A DNA stretch of 64,000 nucleotides from positions 1 through 64,000 of the forward strand of contig JAWODW010000052.1 of NCBI GenBank assembly GCA_046483065.1, in the 5' to 3' direction. The stretch is from JAWVYT01 sp046483065. Its GTDB lineage: Bacteria; Gemmatimonadota; Gemmatimonadetes; Longimicrobiales; RSA9. The notes under the pieces were generated by a model that saw only the letters and a program-made list of their open reading frames with translations, searched no databases and had not been told where the DNA came from. Positions 8,750 to 18,493 of the stretch are shown piece by piece. Position 1 is the stretch's first letter. The number at the start of each line of letters is the position of its first letter. A program made the translations under genes and the position numbers.

Positions 8750-9685
8750 TCATGGCCCGCCGTCGGCGGCCGGGTCCGGCTCCTCGATCACGGTCCGGAC
8801 CCGCACGGCGTAGTCTGCCGGCCGGATCTCCCGGCCCCGCTCATTCGCCCAGACCTGCGTGAACTCGGCGCCGAGGAAGAAGACCAGCGCCGAGTAGTAG
8901 ACCCAGAGGAGGAGCAGGAAGATCGACCCGGCGGCGCCGTACAGCGACGCGGCCGCCTTGCGCGCCAGGAACCACGAAAGCAGGTGCTTTCCGACCACCA
9001 GGAGCGTGGCTGTGACCAGCGCCCCGATCCAGACGTCCCGCCACCGGATCTCCACGTCCGGCAGCGCCTGGAAGACGGTGCTGACGGCGAGCCAGAGGAG
9101 GAGGAGCGACGTGAGCAGGTCCACGACGGGAACGAGGGGGACGAACGGGTCCAGCACCTCGAGGATCGGCGTCAGCCGGCCGAGGACGGCGCCGGCCACC
9201 ACCGACAGGATCATGATGCCGCCGAGCGCCGCTACGGCGGTGAACGCCGCGACCCGCGATCGGACCAGGTTGCGGAGCACCCCCGCCCGGGGCTCCACGG
9301 CCCAGACCCCGTTCAGCGCCCGCTGCAGGTTGGCGAAGACGGCGGTGGCGCCGAACGCCAGCAACAGGATCGTGAAGATGGCGCCGAGGGAGGTGAGGTC
9401 GAGGGCGGTCATCCGGTTCACCACCGTCTCGGCCACCTCCGTGGCCTGGGGCCCGCCCATGATCCCGACCTGCTCCAGGATCCACCGCTCCGCCACGGGG
9501 CCGCCTATGAACTGGCCGGCTACCGTGACGGCCAGGACCACCAGCGGGGCCAGGGACACCACCGCGTAGTAGGCGATGGCCGCGCTCCAGCGGATGGCGT
9601 CGTCGTCGAGCCACTGGGCCACGGTGCGACGTGCGATCCGGAGCGTCTGTGTTCCGAAGCCGGTCCGGGTTTCGCCGTTCTCCAA
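8750..9685 (-). CDS. YihY/UPF0761-family inner-membrane protein
   Basis: About 311 residues with six predicted membrane helices. It is a YihY/BrkB family member (formerly misnamed ribonuclease BN), seen from the early motif AIRWSAAIAYYAVVSLAPLV and the late LLLLWVYYSALVFFLGAEFT. The open frame extends far upstream as an antisense shadow of the Nramp gene, so I place the start at TTG 9685, preceded by AAAGAGG. Function in bacteria is unclear. The gene is divergent from the Nramp-like gene, with about 105 bp between. Confidence 0.88.
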   Translation of the reverse strand: MENGETRTGFGTQTLRIARRTVAQWLDDDAIRWSAAIAYYAVVSLAPLVVLAVTVAGQFIGGPVAERWILEQVGIMGGPQATEVAETVVNRMTALDLTSLGAIFTILLLAFGATAVFANLQRALNGVWAVEPRAGVLRNLVRSRVAAFTAVAALGGIMILSVVAGAVLGRLTPILEVLDPFVPLVPVVDLLTSLLLLWLAVSTVFQALPDVEIRWRDVWIGALVTATLLVVGKHLLSWFLARKAAASLYGAAGSIFLLLLWVYYSALVFFLGAEFTQVWANERGREIRPADYAVRVRTVIEEPDPAADGGP

Positions 9686-9790
9686 GGGGCCGCCTCTTTC
9701 CGTGAGGGTCTGTCGAGTGCTCGCCGGTGCCAACACGGCAATTCCCGTGCGCTTGCCCGTAGGGGCCGGGCCACCCTCTATTAACGCGCC

Positions 9791-11074
9791 ATGATCCCCA
9801 GGGAATTCTGGAAGAGCTTCGGGCCGGGGCTGCTGTGGGCCGCGGCGGCCATCGGCGTCTCCCACCTGGTCCAGTCCACGCGGGCGGGCGCCGACGCCGG
9901 GTTCGCCCTGACGGGCGTCATCGCCGTGGCGCTGGTCCTCAAGTACCCGTTCTTCGAGTTCGGGCCGCGGTACGCCGCCGCCACCGGCGAGAGCCTCGTG
10001 GAGGGGTACGCCGGTGTGGGACGCTGGGCCGTCTGGCTCTACCTCCTCATCACGGTGGCCACGGCGGTGATCGTCGATGCGGCCATCCTCCTCTTCACCG
10101 GGTTCCTCCTCCTCTCGGTCTTCGGCCTGGATTGGCCGGTGTGGACCGCCGCCGGTGCGCTCTACCTGGTCTGCGCAGGGATCCTGTGGGTCGGCCGGTA
10201 CCGGCTCCTGGACCGGACCGTGAAGACCATACTGGTGGCGCTGGCCGTCTCCACGATCGTGGCCGCCGTGCTGGCGCTCCCGGCCGCCGACTTCAGCACC
10301 GCCGCACTGATCCCGGACGTGGGCCGCGACGTGGGCCGCGACGTGGGCCGCGACGGCGTGGTGGCCTTCGCCTTCGTCCTGGCGCTGGTGGGATGGATGC
10401 CGTCGGCGGTGGACATCTCCGTCTGGAACTCGCTGTGGACGCTGGCCAAGGACGAGTCGGAGCAGGTCCGGACCAGCGTCGCCAACGCGTTGCTGGACTT
10501 CCGTATCGGGTACGCCGGGACCGGGCTCATGGCTTTCGCGTTCCTGACCCTCGGCGCCGCCGTGATGCACGGGAGCGGGCAGAGCTTCAGCTCGGCGGGG
10601 ACGGCGTTCAGCCTCCAGCTCGTGGACCTGTACGCCGAGACGCTGGGCGCCTGGGCCCGGCCCTTCGTGCTGGTGGCGGTGTTGACCACCATGCTCTCCA
10701 CGTCCATCACCGTGGTGGACGGGTTCCCCCGCGGCATCGCCCGGTCCCTGGAAGTGCTGGCCGGCCACCGGGCCCGCGACGTGGAGGTGGGTGAGACGGG
10801 CAGGATCTACTGGCTGACCATGGTGGCCATCGGCCTCGCCGTCCCCACCGTCCTCGCGCTCCTGGCCGGCTCCCTTACGGGGATGGTCGACTTCGCGACC
10901 ATCGTGGCGTTCCTCACCGCGCCCCTCCTGGGGTACCTGAACCTCCGGGCCGTCACCAGCGACGACGTCCCCGCCGAGCTCCAGCCAGGGCTGGGGCTGC
11001 GCGCCCTGTCCTGGGCGTCGCTCGCGGTGCTGGCGGCGTTCGGTGTGGTCTATCTGGTGACGCTTATGGCGTAG
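9791..11074 (+). CDS. Divergent Nramp-family transporter
   Basis: 427 residues, about 11 membrane helices, with the Nramp (SLC11, COG1914) outline. The first helix begins FGPGLLWAAAAIG, as in the family, but the metal-binding DPGN of canonical Mn/Fe transporters is replaced by GVSH. The sixth-helix MPHN is replaced by MPSA. Transport of Mn2+ or Fe2+ should therefore not be assumed; related clades carry Mg2+ or other substrates. The loop near residues 176-188 holds three DVGR repeats encoded by a 12-bp tandem repeat. No strong ribosome-binding site precedes the ATG. Confidence 0.8.
   Translation: MIPREFWKSFGPGLLWAAAAIGVSHLVQSTRAGADAGFALTGVIAVALVLKYPFFEFGPRYAAATGESLVEGYAGVGRWAVWLYLLITVATAVIVDAAILLFTGFLLLSVFGLDWPVWTAAGALYLVCAGILWVGRYRLLDRTVKTILVALAVSTIVAAVLALPAADFSTAALIPDVGRDVGRDVGRDGVVAFAFVLALVGWMPSAVDISVWNSLWTLAKDESEQVRTSVANALLDFRIGYAGTGLMAFAFLTLGAAVMHGSGQSFSSAGTAFSLQLVDLYAETLGAWARPFVLVAVLTTMLSTSITVVDGFPRGIARSLEVLAGHRARDVEVGETGRIYWLTMVAIGLAVPTVLALLAGSLTGMVDFATIVAFLTAPLLGYLNLRAVTSDDVPAELQPGLGLRALSWASLAVLAAFGVVYLVTLMA
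10316..10351 (+). repeat. 12-bp tandem repeat, three copies, inside the Nramp-like gene
   Basis: GACGTGGGCCGC occurs three times head to tail with no mismatch and is followed by a partial fourth copy. It adds Asp-Val-Gly-Arg units to a loop between membrane helices and keeps the frame. Copy number could vary by slippage without destroying the protein. Confidence 0.95.
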
Positions 11075-11089
11075 TTGGCGAGGCAGGCG

Positions 11090-11109
11090 GCCGGGCGCGA
11101 GCGCCCGGC
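11090..11109. terminator. GC-rich hairpin at the left end of repeat copy 1
   Basis: GCCGGGCGC-GA-GCGCCCGGC forms a perfect 9-bp stem just after the Nramp-like stop codon. There is no T-tract, so intrinsic termination is uncertain. The same hairpin opens copy 2 at 12112-12131, so it is also part of the repeat. Confidence 0.5.
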
Positions 11110-11452
11110 GAGGGGGGGATGCCGGACTCGCGGTAGGGACGGTTCGCGGGGTCTGCCACCTTGCCGGACCGTTCATCTTGCCGGCTGTTGATGGGGGGAC
11201 TGGGGGTCTGGCGGGGCTGCTTTCGCGGCGAAACCCGCCGGCTTCACGGCGAAGCTGCCTTCAACGGCCACCACTCGTTCCCGCGGGCGGTTCCGCGGTT
11301 CCCATCCCGAGACCAGCGCCCCGGTTCTCACCGTAGCGCCCGTCGGCGGGAGCGGTTACCCCCACTCCCCCAGTCCCCACCCGGGACGTTCGGCCGCCGG
11401 AATCCCGCAGCCAACCCCGCGAACCCGGACTCCGCCGCGAACGCTATCCCCC
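11090..11452. repeat. 363-bp direct repeat, copy 1
   Basis: It aligns over its whole length with 12112-12474, with scattered substitutions and almost no length difference. It begins with a 20-bp hairpin and ends in CGAACGCTATCCCCC. It fills most of the gap between the converging Nramp-like and DUF411 genes. No transposase is encoded; open frames in it have no ribosome-binding site and I do not call them genes. With copy 2 it brackets the DUF411 gene in the same orientation. Confidence 0.9.
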
Positions 11453-11542
11453 CATCGCTCGCGGTCAGGTGCTGGCGGGACAGAGCGTGAATGGCCCCGC
11501 CGTGGATTGGCGCCCGTACGGTCAACCCGCCGGACCGCGAGC

Positions 11543-12073
11543 TTACCTCGGGTCCACCGTCTCGTACACCCGCTGATTCCCCTCGGCGTCGAAGGCGATG
11601 ACCTGGTAGACCTCGGGGTTCGGACCCTCCATGCCAGGCGAGCCGATCGGCATCCCCGGCACCGAGAGCCCCACGATGTCGTCGGGCCGCTCGTGCAGAA
11701 GACGGGCCACCACCTCGGCGGGGACGTGCCCCTCGATGGTGTAGCCGCCCACCCGGGCCGTGTGGCACGAGGCCAGGTTGCCCGGGACCCCGTGCTCGAC
11801 CTTCTTCCGGTTCAGCTCCGCGTAGGCCGCGATGTCCACGCCATCCACCCCGAAGCCCTCCGACTCCAGGTGCGCGATCCAGCCGTTGCAGCAGCCGCAC
11901 GTCGGCGACTTGTAGACCACGACCTCGCCCGCTTCCGCCACCCCGGCGCCCGCCGCCGTCCCGGCCGCCGCTTCACTCGCGCTCGCGCGCTCCGCACCGC
12001 CGGCGTCCTGCCCGCATCCGGCCAGGACCGGTGTGGCGAGGAGCGCCGCGGCGATAATGATTCCGTTTCTCAT
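11543..12073 (-). CDS. DUF411 metal-binding lipoprotein
   Basis: 176 residues. A signal peptide with lipobox LAGC (Cys about 20) indicates a lipid-anchored envelope protein. An Ala/Gly/Glu linker follows, then the DUF411 domain with KSPTCGCCNGW near its start and conserved His/Cys in NLASCHTARVGGY and EGHVPAE. DUF411 proteins are associated with copper handling. The gene lies between two 363-bp direct repeats; the upstream copy ends 39 bp before the ATG, so its promoter would lie in the repeat or further upstream. A copper ATPase of the CopB type is elsewhere in the window, but not adjacent. Confidence 0.88.
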   Translation of the reverse strand: MRNGIIIAAALLATPVLAGCGQDAGGAERASASEAAAGTAAGAGVAEAGEVVVYKSPTCGCCNGWIAHLESEGFGVDGVDIAAYAELNRKKVEHGVPGNLASCHTARVGGYTIEGHVPAEVVARLLHERPDDIVGLSVPGMPIGSPGMEGPNPEVYQVIAFDAEGNQRVYETVDPR

Positions 12074-12111
12074 ACAAGCAAGATCGGGGAACCGGAGTCG
12101 CGAGTAAAGGG

Positions 12112-12474
12112 GCCGGGCGCGAGCGCCCGGCGAGGGGGGGATGCATGGTTCGCGGCAGGGAATGTTCGCGGGGTCAGCTGGGTTTCCGGGCCGTTTAGCT
12201 CGCCGGAGGTTGATGGGGGATTGGGGGTCTGGCGGGGGTGCCTTCGCGGCGAAACCCGCCGGCTTCGCGGTGGGGCTGCCTTCAACAGCCACCACTCGTT
12301 CCCGCGGGCGGTTCCGCGGTTCCCATCCCGAGGCCCAGGCCGCAGTCCCTACCGTGGCGCTCTTCGGCGGGGGCGGTTCCCCCCACTCCCTCAGTCCTCG
12401 ACCCGGGACGTTCAGCCGCCGGAATCCCGCAGCCAACCCCGCGAACCCGGACTCCGCCGCGAACGCTATCCCCC
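12112..12474. repeat. 363-bp direct repeat, copy 2
   Basis: Second copy of the repeat at 11090-11452, same orientation, starting with the same 20-bp hairpin (12112-12131). Its right end overlaps the last codons of the aminotransferase gene and supplies that gene's TAG stop inside the shared CGCTATCCCCC end. Together the copies flank the DUF411 gene as a 1.4-kb unit. Confidence 0.9.
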
Positions 12475-13638
12475 GGTCGCGGTCTCCATGAGCGCGCCCT
12501 GGAGCGCGTGGATGTCCTCGGGCGTGTTGTAGACGTTGGGGGACACGCGCACGGCGGAGCCCCGGAGGGATACGTAGATGTCGCGGTGATCGAGCTCGGC
12601 CTTGAGGGCGGCGTTGTCGAGGCCGGCGGGAGCCCGGAGTCCGAAGATGTGGGCCGCCCTGCCCTCCTCGTGGTCGGCCTCGAAGCCGGCGTTCGGGAGC
12701 GTATCGAAGAGGTCGGCGGTGATCCGCCGGCAGTAGGTTTCCATCTCGGGGATGCCCCATTCCAGGAGCTGCTCCAGGGCGGCGATGGCCATGGGCATGA
12801 GGGCGAAGTTGCTGCGGCCGCCCACGTCGTAGCGTGCGGCGGCCGGCCGGTACTCCTCGGTGTAGGCGACGAGGTTGCGGAAGTCGTCGCTGCGGGCCCG
12901 TGCCAGCCAAGCCTCCTCGAGGGGCGTTCCACTGTCGTAGCGGGGCCCGAACCAGCCGAAGGCCAGGGAGTACGGCCCCAGGAGCCACTTGTAGGCGGCG
13001 CAGATCACCGCGTCGGCGCCGACCTCGGTCACGTCGAAGGGCATGGCGCCCACAGCCTGGGTCCCGTCGATGACGAAGGCGGCGCCGTGGGCCCGGGTCC
13101 GCGCGCCGATGGCGGCGAGGTCGAACCGGGTCCCGTCGGTCCAGTGTACGGGGGCGAGGGCCACGGCGGCGGTGTCGGCGTCGATGGCGTCGAGGACGCG
13201 GGCCGTCCACTCCCGGCTCCGGCCGAGGGTCCGTTCGGGCGCCGGGATGGTCCGGATCTCGGCGCCGTGGTCCCGGGCGAGCCGTCGCCAGATGAGGGCG
13301 TTGCTGGGGAACTGCCCCTCCGCCAGGACCACGTTCTGGCCGCTGGCCATGGGCGTGTTCCGTGCGGCGGCGGCGATCCCGTAGGAAACGGCCGGAAGGA
13401 TGGCGACGCGCCGGGGGTCGTCGGCGTGGATCAGCGAAGCGAAGAGGGTGCGGGCGGTATCGGCGCCGGCGAAGAAGTCGTTCGGCACGATATCCACGGG
13501 GAATCGCTTGGCCCGGATCCCCTGGATGCCGGCCTCTTCCACGGATCTCATGAGGGGCGACATGTAGGCGCCGTTCAGGTAGTGGACGCCTTCGGGCAGG
13601 GAGAACTGGTGGCGCTGGCAGTCTAGCATGGGCCTCAT
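12466..13638 (-). CDS. Class V aminotransferase-fold PLP enzyme
   Basis: 390 residues with the class V aminotransferase / cysteine desulfurase fold. The PLP-binding lysine is in AAYKWLLGPYS, and the cofactor-stacking Asp-Gly-Thr-Gln motif is FVIDGTQAVGAMP. It lacks an obvious desulfurase active-site Cys loop, so a selenocysteine-lyase-like, epimerase-like or other C-S/C-N lyase role is equally possible. The ATG abuts the TGA of the response-regulator gene (TGAATG), implying translational coupling; a second ATG three codons on is an alternative start. The stop codon lies inside repeat copy 2. Confidence 0.85.
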   Translation of the reverse strand: MRPMLDCQRHQFSLPEGVHYLNGAYMSPLMRSVEEAGIQGIRAKRFPVDIVPNDFFAGADTARTLFASLIHADDPRRVAILPAVSYGIAAAARNTPMASGQNVVLAEGQFPSNALIWRRLARDHGAEIRTIPAPERTLGRSREWTARVLDAIDADTAAVALAPVHWTDGTRFDLAAIGARTRAHGAAFVIDGTQAVGAMPFDVTEVGADAVICAAYKWLLGPYSLAFGWFGPRYDSGTPLEEAWLARARSDDFRNLVAYTEEYRPAAARYDVGGRSNFALMPMAIAALEQLLEWGIPEMETYCRRITADLFDTLPNAGFEADHEEGRAAHIFGLRAPAGLDNAALKAELDHRDIYVSLRGSAVRVSPNVYNTPEDIHALQGALMETATGG

Positions 13639-14997
<1,359 letters not shown>

Positions 14998-15154
14998 TCG
15001 GTCTCGGATCGCGGGGCTCGAGGTTTCCCGTAAAGCGACCCTCTGGGGACAGCGCCGTCAAGTACCCGCAGTCCGGCCCGAACGCGGGGGGCGGCCCGAA
15101 CGCGAGGGCGTTACGGACGTGGGGGTCACGGACGCGGCGGAGACGGTTTGGGCC

Positions 15155-15316
15155 TCAGGAGGCCACGACCTCGCGGACCGTCAGCGTCAGAGATCGGTCG
15201 ATAGGCTGGATGTCCCGGGCCATCCGGCGAAGAGCCCGAGCGACCCGGTACTCGCCGTCTCGCTCGGCGCGCAGCGCGGCACGTATCAGGTAATCGAATC
15301 TCTCGTCAAAGCTCAT
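15155..15316 (-). CDS. Small conserved-looking protein, function unknown
   Basis: 53 residues, starting at the ATG after GGGAGGAGG, a near-ideal ribosome-binding site. The product is a soluble, highly charged helix-forming peptide (FDERFDYLIRAALRAERDGE and on) with many Arg and no membrane segment or cysteine. It was not recognised. It lies 157 bp upstream of the response-regulator gene on the same strand and could lead that operon. The strong ribosome-binding site is the main evidence that it is real. Confidence 0.6.
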   Translation of the reverse strand: MSFDERFDYLIRAALRAERDGEYRVARALRRMARDIQPIDRSLTLTVREVVAS

Positions 15317-15555
15317 GACTCCCTCCTCCCTGTCCCGTTCCCCTTCCTGTACGTGAAACGCGCGATGCGGGTTTCTTCTGACACCCGGCCGGCCCCTGCA
15401 CTCCCGGCGGCACCGCCCTCTCATCCCTTCAGATGGGCCCTGGCGACGAATGGTTGCGTCCCGGCGCGCGGCTCGTTGGCCCCCGGGCGCTCGTTGGCGT
15501 AGCTTCGGCGCGGGATGCACGAGATCGACCGACGGAACCCTCTGCCAAGACGCTG

Positions 15556-16482
15556 ATGCTCCGCCGACCATCCACGGCTGAATCCGGGTCCGATGCCACC
15601 GGCATCGGGGCCGCTCTTCGCCGCGTCCCCCTCGGGATCCGCTACATGGCAGCGGCCGCCTTCTTCTTCAGCATCATGAGCCTGCTGGTGAAGGTGGCCG
15701 GTCAGCGACTCCCACCCCAGGAGATGGTCCTGGCTCGGGCGGTGGTGGGGGTGGCGCTGAGCTGGTACTGGCTCCGGTCCCGGGGCGTGTCGCCGTGGGG
15801 GCACCGCAAGGGACTGCTCCTGGTCCGGGGGCTCATCGGGTTCGGCGGGCTCAGCGCCTTCTTCTTCGCCGTGACGCGCCTGCCCCTGGCCGACGTCACG
15901 GTGATCCAGTACACGAACCCGGTTTTCACCGCCGTCCTCGCCGCCATCTTCCTGTCGGAGCGGATGCGGCCCCGGGACGTAGCGCTCGTCCTCCTCAGCC
16001 TGGTCGGCGTGGTCCTCATGACCCGACCGGGGTTCCTCTTCGGCGGGCTCGAGGAGCGCCTCGACCCCTTCGCCGTGGCCGTAGCCCTCGCCGGCGCCAT
16101 CCTCAGCGCCGGCGCCTACGTCACGGTCCGGGAGCTGTCGAAGACGGAGGACCCGGTGGTCATCGTCTTCTGGTTCGCCCTGGTGGCCACCGCCGGGTCC
16201 ATCCCCTTCACCGCCGCGGGAGGGCTCATGCCCACCCCGTGGGAGTGGGGCGCGCTCCTGGGCATCGGGGTCGTGACCCAGCTCGCCCAGGTGGCGCTGA
16301 CCCGGGGACTCAAGGAGGAGCGGGCTGGCCGGGCCATGGCCGTGGCCTACATGCAGATCGTGTTCGCCGCCATCTGGGGCGCCCTCTTCTTCGCCGAGTA
16401 CCCTGATCTCTGGGGGCTGACGGGCGCGCTGCTCATCGTGGCGGGCACCGCCGGGATCGCCCGGAGCCGGGCCGCCTCCTGA
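15556..16482 (+). CDS. EamA/DMT-family permease
   Basis: About 308 residues with ten predicted helices forming two EamA repeats (roughly residues 25-155 and 170-300). Typical features include the early FFFSIMSLLVKVAGQRLPP and GLSAFFFAVTRLPLADVTVI motifs. It should export or import small metabolites across the inner membrane; substrate unknown. The upstream in-frame region lacks hydrophobic content, so I start at ATG 15556, although the ribosome-binding site is poor. It is divergent from the small gene at 15155. Confidence 0.82.
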   Translation: MLRRPSTAESGSDATGIGAALRRVPLGIRYMAAAAFFFSIMSLLVKVAGQRLPPQEMVLARAVVGVALSWYWLRSRGVSPWGHRKGLLLVRGLIGFGGLSAFFFAVTRLPLADVTVIQYTNPVFTAVLAAIFLSERMRPRDVALVLLSLVGVVLMTRPGFLFGGLEERLDPFAVAVALAGAILSAGAYVTVRELSKTEDPVVIVFWFALVATAGSIPFTAAGGLMPTPWEWGALLGIGVVTQLAQVALTRGLKEERAGRAMAVAYMQIVFAAIWGALFFAEYPDLWGLTGALLIVAGTAGIARSRAAS

Positions 16483-16495
16483 CCCGTGGAGGGGC

Positions 16496-18493
16496 TCAGT
16501 CCTCCCGGAGCGCCCGGCGCGCCGCCCGCAGCTCCCGACGCATGGCGTCCAGCTCCTCGGGCGCGGCCGGACCGCCGCCGAACCGGACCCTGACGTAGCG
16601 CCGGGCCAGCGCCGCGGCGTGCCGCCCTCCGGGCGCCGTGCTCTCCACGGCGGCGGCGAACTGAAGCGGCGCGCCCCGGGGCACGGCGTCGACCCCGCGG
16701 CCTTCGAACGCCCGCCGGAGCCGCAGGTAGAGGCGCGTTTCCGGTCGGATGGTGGTGCGGGTGGAGAGGGCGATCCAGGCCAGCCCGGCGAGGAGCGCGC
16801 CGGCGAGCCAGCCGAGCCAGCCGGGAAGCCCGGAGGCGTCATCATCCGCCTCCCGACGGGGCCCGGGGTCCAGGGCCCGGGCGGCGCGGCGGAGGATCCC
16901 TTCCTGGTTCGCCAGGCTGTAGTCCAGGACCCACTTGCTCCAGCGGTGCTGGAGCCCGTCCAGGAGGATCCGCCCGGGCCAGAACCAGGCAACGGCACCT
17001 CCATCGCCACCCGTTGCCGCCGCCGGCGTCGGGTCGTAGGTGACCCAGCCGAAGCCGGGGTGCCACACCTCGACCCAGGAGTGGGCCTCATTCTGGGTCA
17101 CGGCCAGGTGGCTGCCCACGGTGTTCCACTGCCCTCCGAGGAAGCCGTTCACGTTGCGGGCCGGCACCCCCGCAGACCGGAGCAGCACCACCATGGCGGT
17201 CGAGAAGTACTCGCAGTGGCCGGCCCGGCGTTCGAAGAGGAAGTGCTCGATGCCGGTTTCGGCCGCCGTGGCCGGCAGCTCCCGGGTGTATTCGAGGCTC
17301 CGCAGCCAGCGCTCGACGGCCCGGGCCCGGTCGTAGCGGGTGGTGTGACCCGCCGTGAGGGAGTCGGCCAGCGCGGTCACCCGGGGTGACAGCGCCGGGA
17401 GCTGGAGGTAGTAGCGCTCCGCGGGGGCCCGGCCCGCCGGCTCCGAACGCAGCGCCTCCGGCGAAGGTGGCTCGGCCACCGACTCGGCTGCGTAGCGCGG
17501 GGGCAGCGAGCCGAAGAATCGGAGGTCGCCGGCGCGATCGAGGTACGGTCGGATCCGTACCCGGGCGTCCACGTCCACCACCGGATGCAGAGCGAAGAGG
17601 ACCCGGCTGTCCAGCAGCGAGCCGTAGATCTCCTGCTGGAGGCGGGGGCCGTCCCAGCGTCGGTAGCGGTCCAGGCTCGTCTCCCGCTCGGGCAGCCCGT
17701 CGGAGTGCAGCCAGCGGACGCCGTCGAACCGATCATAGGAGCGGCCGCGCCAGTGGAGACTCGCCACATTTTCGGGCCGGCCGTCGGGGAACTCCACGCG
17801 CAGCACCACCTCCGGGTTGGTCTGGATGGCGGCGCCGTGCTGGCCGAGTGAAACTTCGTCGGAGAAACCGGCGATGCTGGTGGCGAACGCGGGACCGCCC
17901 TGCGCCCAACCCCGGGACACCCGTGGGAAAGCCAGGAACACCATCACGCTGATGGCCAGCGTGACCAGTGACAGTGCTCCCGTCCAGAGGAGGAAGCCCC
18001 GGCCCATGGTCACGCCCCTGGCGCCGTACCGGCTCGTCTTCCGACGCAGGTGCCCCACCATGAGCGCCACGGTACTCAGCCCCACGTACGCCACGAAGGC
18101 CACGGCGAAGGCCAGGCCGGGCCGGTAGACGGTGGCCGCAAGCAGGAGCGCGAAGGAGAGTACGTAGGAGCGGACGTCGTTGCCCTGCCCGGCGGGCCGC
18201 CACGCCTCGCCCACCAGGAGCGCCAGCAGGACATGAACCATCCCCAGCAGCCGGTCCTCCGGGTGCAGCACCACGATGTATGCGGCCCGGGCGGCGAGTC
18301 CCAGCACCGCCACCAGGAACGCCCGCTCCAGCAAGGGGTGCAGCGCTGCGGGGCGCCAGAGCAGCGTGGCGACCAGCGCTGCGGTGCCGGCCAGCGCTAC
18401 AGGCGCCGTCAGAACCGCGCCGCCCCACGCCGCCAGGATCGCGGCCAATGCCATACCCACCACGAGGCGGTGGTGCAGCCGCTCGAGCTTCAC
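16496..18493 (-). CDS. TgpA-like transglutaminase with DUF3488 membrane domain
   Basis: 665 residues. An N-terminal block of about six helices (DUF3488, residues 1-190) is followed by a periplasmic region containing a transglutaminase-like core. Its catalytic triad is visible as Cys about 427 in RAGHCEYFSTA, His about 469 in NEAHSWVEVW and Asp about 484 in YDPTP. One more helix and a DUF4129-like tail follow. The GTG start overlaps the DUF58 stop by four bases (GTGA) and has GGAGA upstream. With MoxR and DUF58 genes it forms the common moxR-DUF58-tgpA operon. Confidence 0.92.
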   Translation of the reverse strand: MKLERLHHRLVVGMALAAILAAWGGAVLTAPVALAGTAALVATLLWRPAALHPLLERAFLVAVLGLAARAAYIVVLHPEDRLLGMVHVLLALLVGEAWRPAGQGNDVRSYVLSFALLLAATVYRPGLAFAVAFVAYVGLSTVALMVGHLRRKTSRYGARGVTMGRGFLLWTGALSLVTLAISVMVFLAFPRVSRGWAQGGPAFATSIAGFSDEVSLGQHGAAIQTNPEVVLRVEFPDGRPENVASLHWRGRSYDRFDGVRWLHSDGLPERETSLDRYRRWDGPRLQQEIYGSLLDSRVLFALHPVVDVDARVRIRPYLDRAGDLRFFGSLPPRYAAESVAEPPSPEALRSEPAGRAPAERYYLQLPALSPRVTALADSLTAGHTTRYDRARAVERWLRSLEYTRELPATAAETGIEHFLFERRAGHCEYFSTAMVVLLRSAGVPARNVNGFLGGQWNTVGSHLAVTQNEAHSWVEVWHPGFGWVTYDPTPAAATGGDGGAVAWFWPGRILLDGLQHRWSKWVLDYSLANQEGILRRAARALDPGPRREADDDASGLPGWLGWLAGALLAGLAWIALSTRTTIRPETRLYLRLRRAFEGRGVDAVPRGAPLQFAAAVESTAPGGRHAAALARRYVRVRFGGGPAAPEELDAMRRELRAARRALRED

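Noticed and set aside
6091..8862. Plus-strand frame of 923 codons opposite PEP synthase
   Set aside because: Shadow of a highly biased GC-rich gene. PEP synthase is complete with all catalytic motifs on the other strand.
9690..11176. Long minus-strand open frame continuous with the YihY gene
   Set aside because: It is antisense to the Nramp-like gene and rich in His, Gly, Arg and Pro from a GC-rich shadow. The YihY family sequence begins only near 9685, where a TTG with a ribosome-binding site exists.
11090..12474. Integron-like cassette or transposon around DUF411
   Set aside because: No integrase, transposase, terminal inverted repeats or target-site duplication is visible, and the repeats are much longer than attC sites. 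Kept only as an unexplained direct repeat.
11543..13210. Single 555-codon minus-strand frame spanning part of the aminotransferase, repeat copy 2 and DUF411
   Set aside because: Its first part is out of frame with the real PLP enzyme and reads through the repeat. Only the DUF411 part from 12073 has a signal peptide, lipobox and domain.
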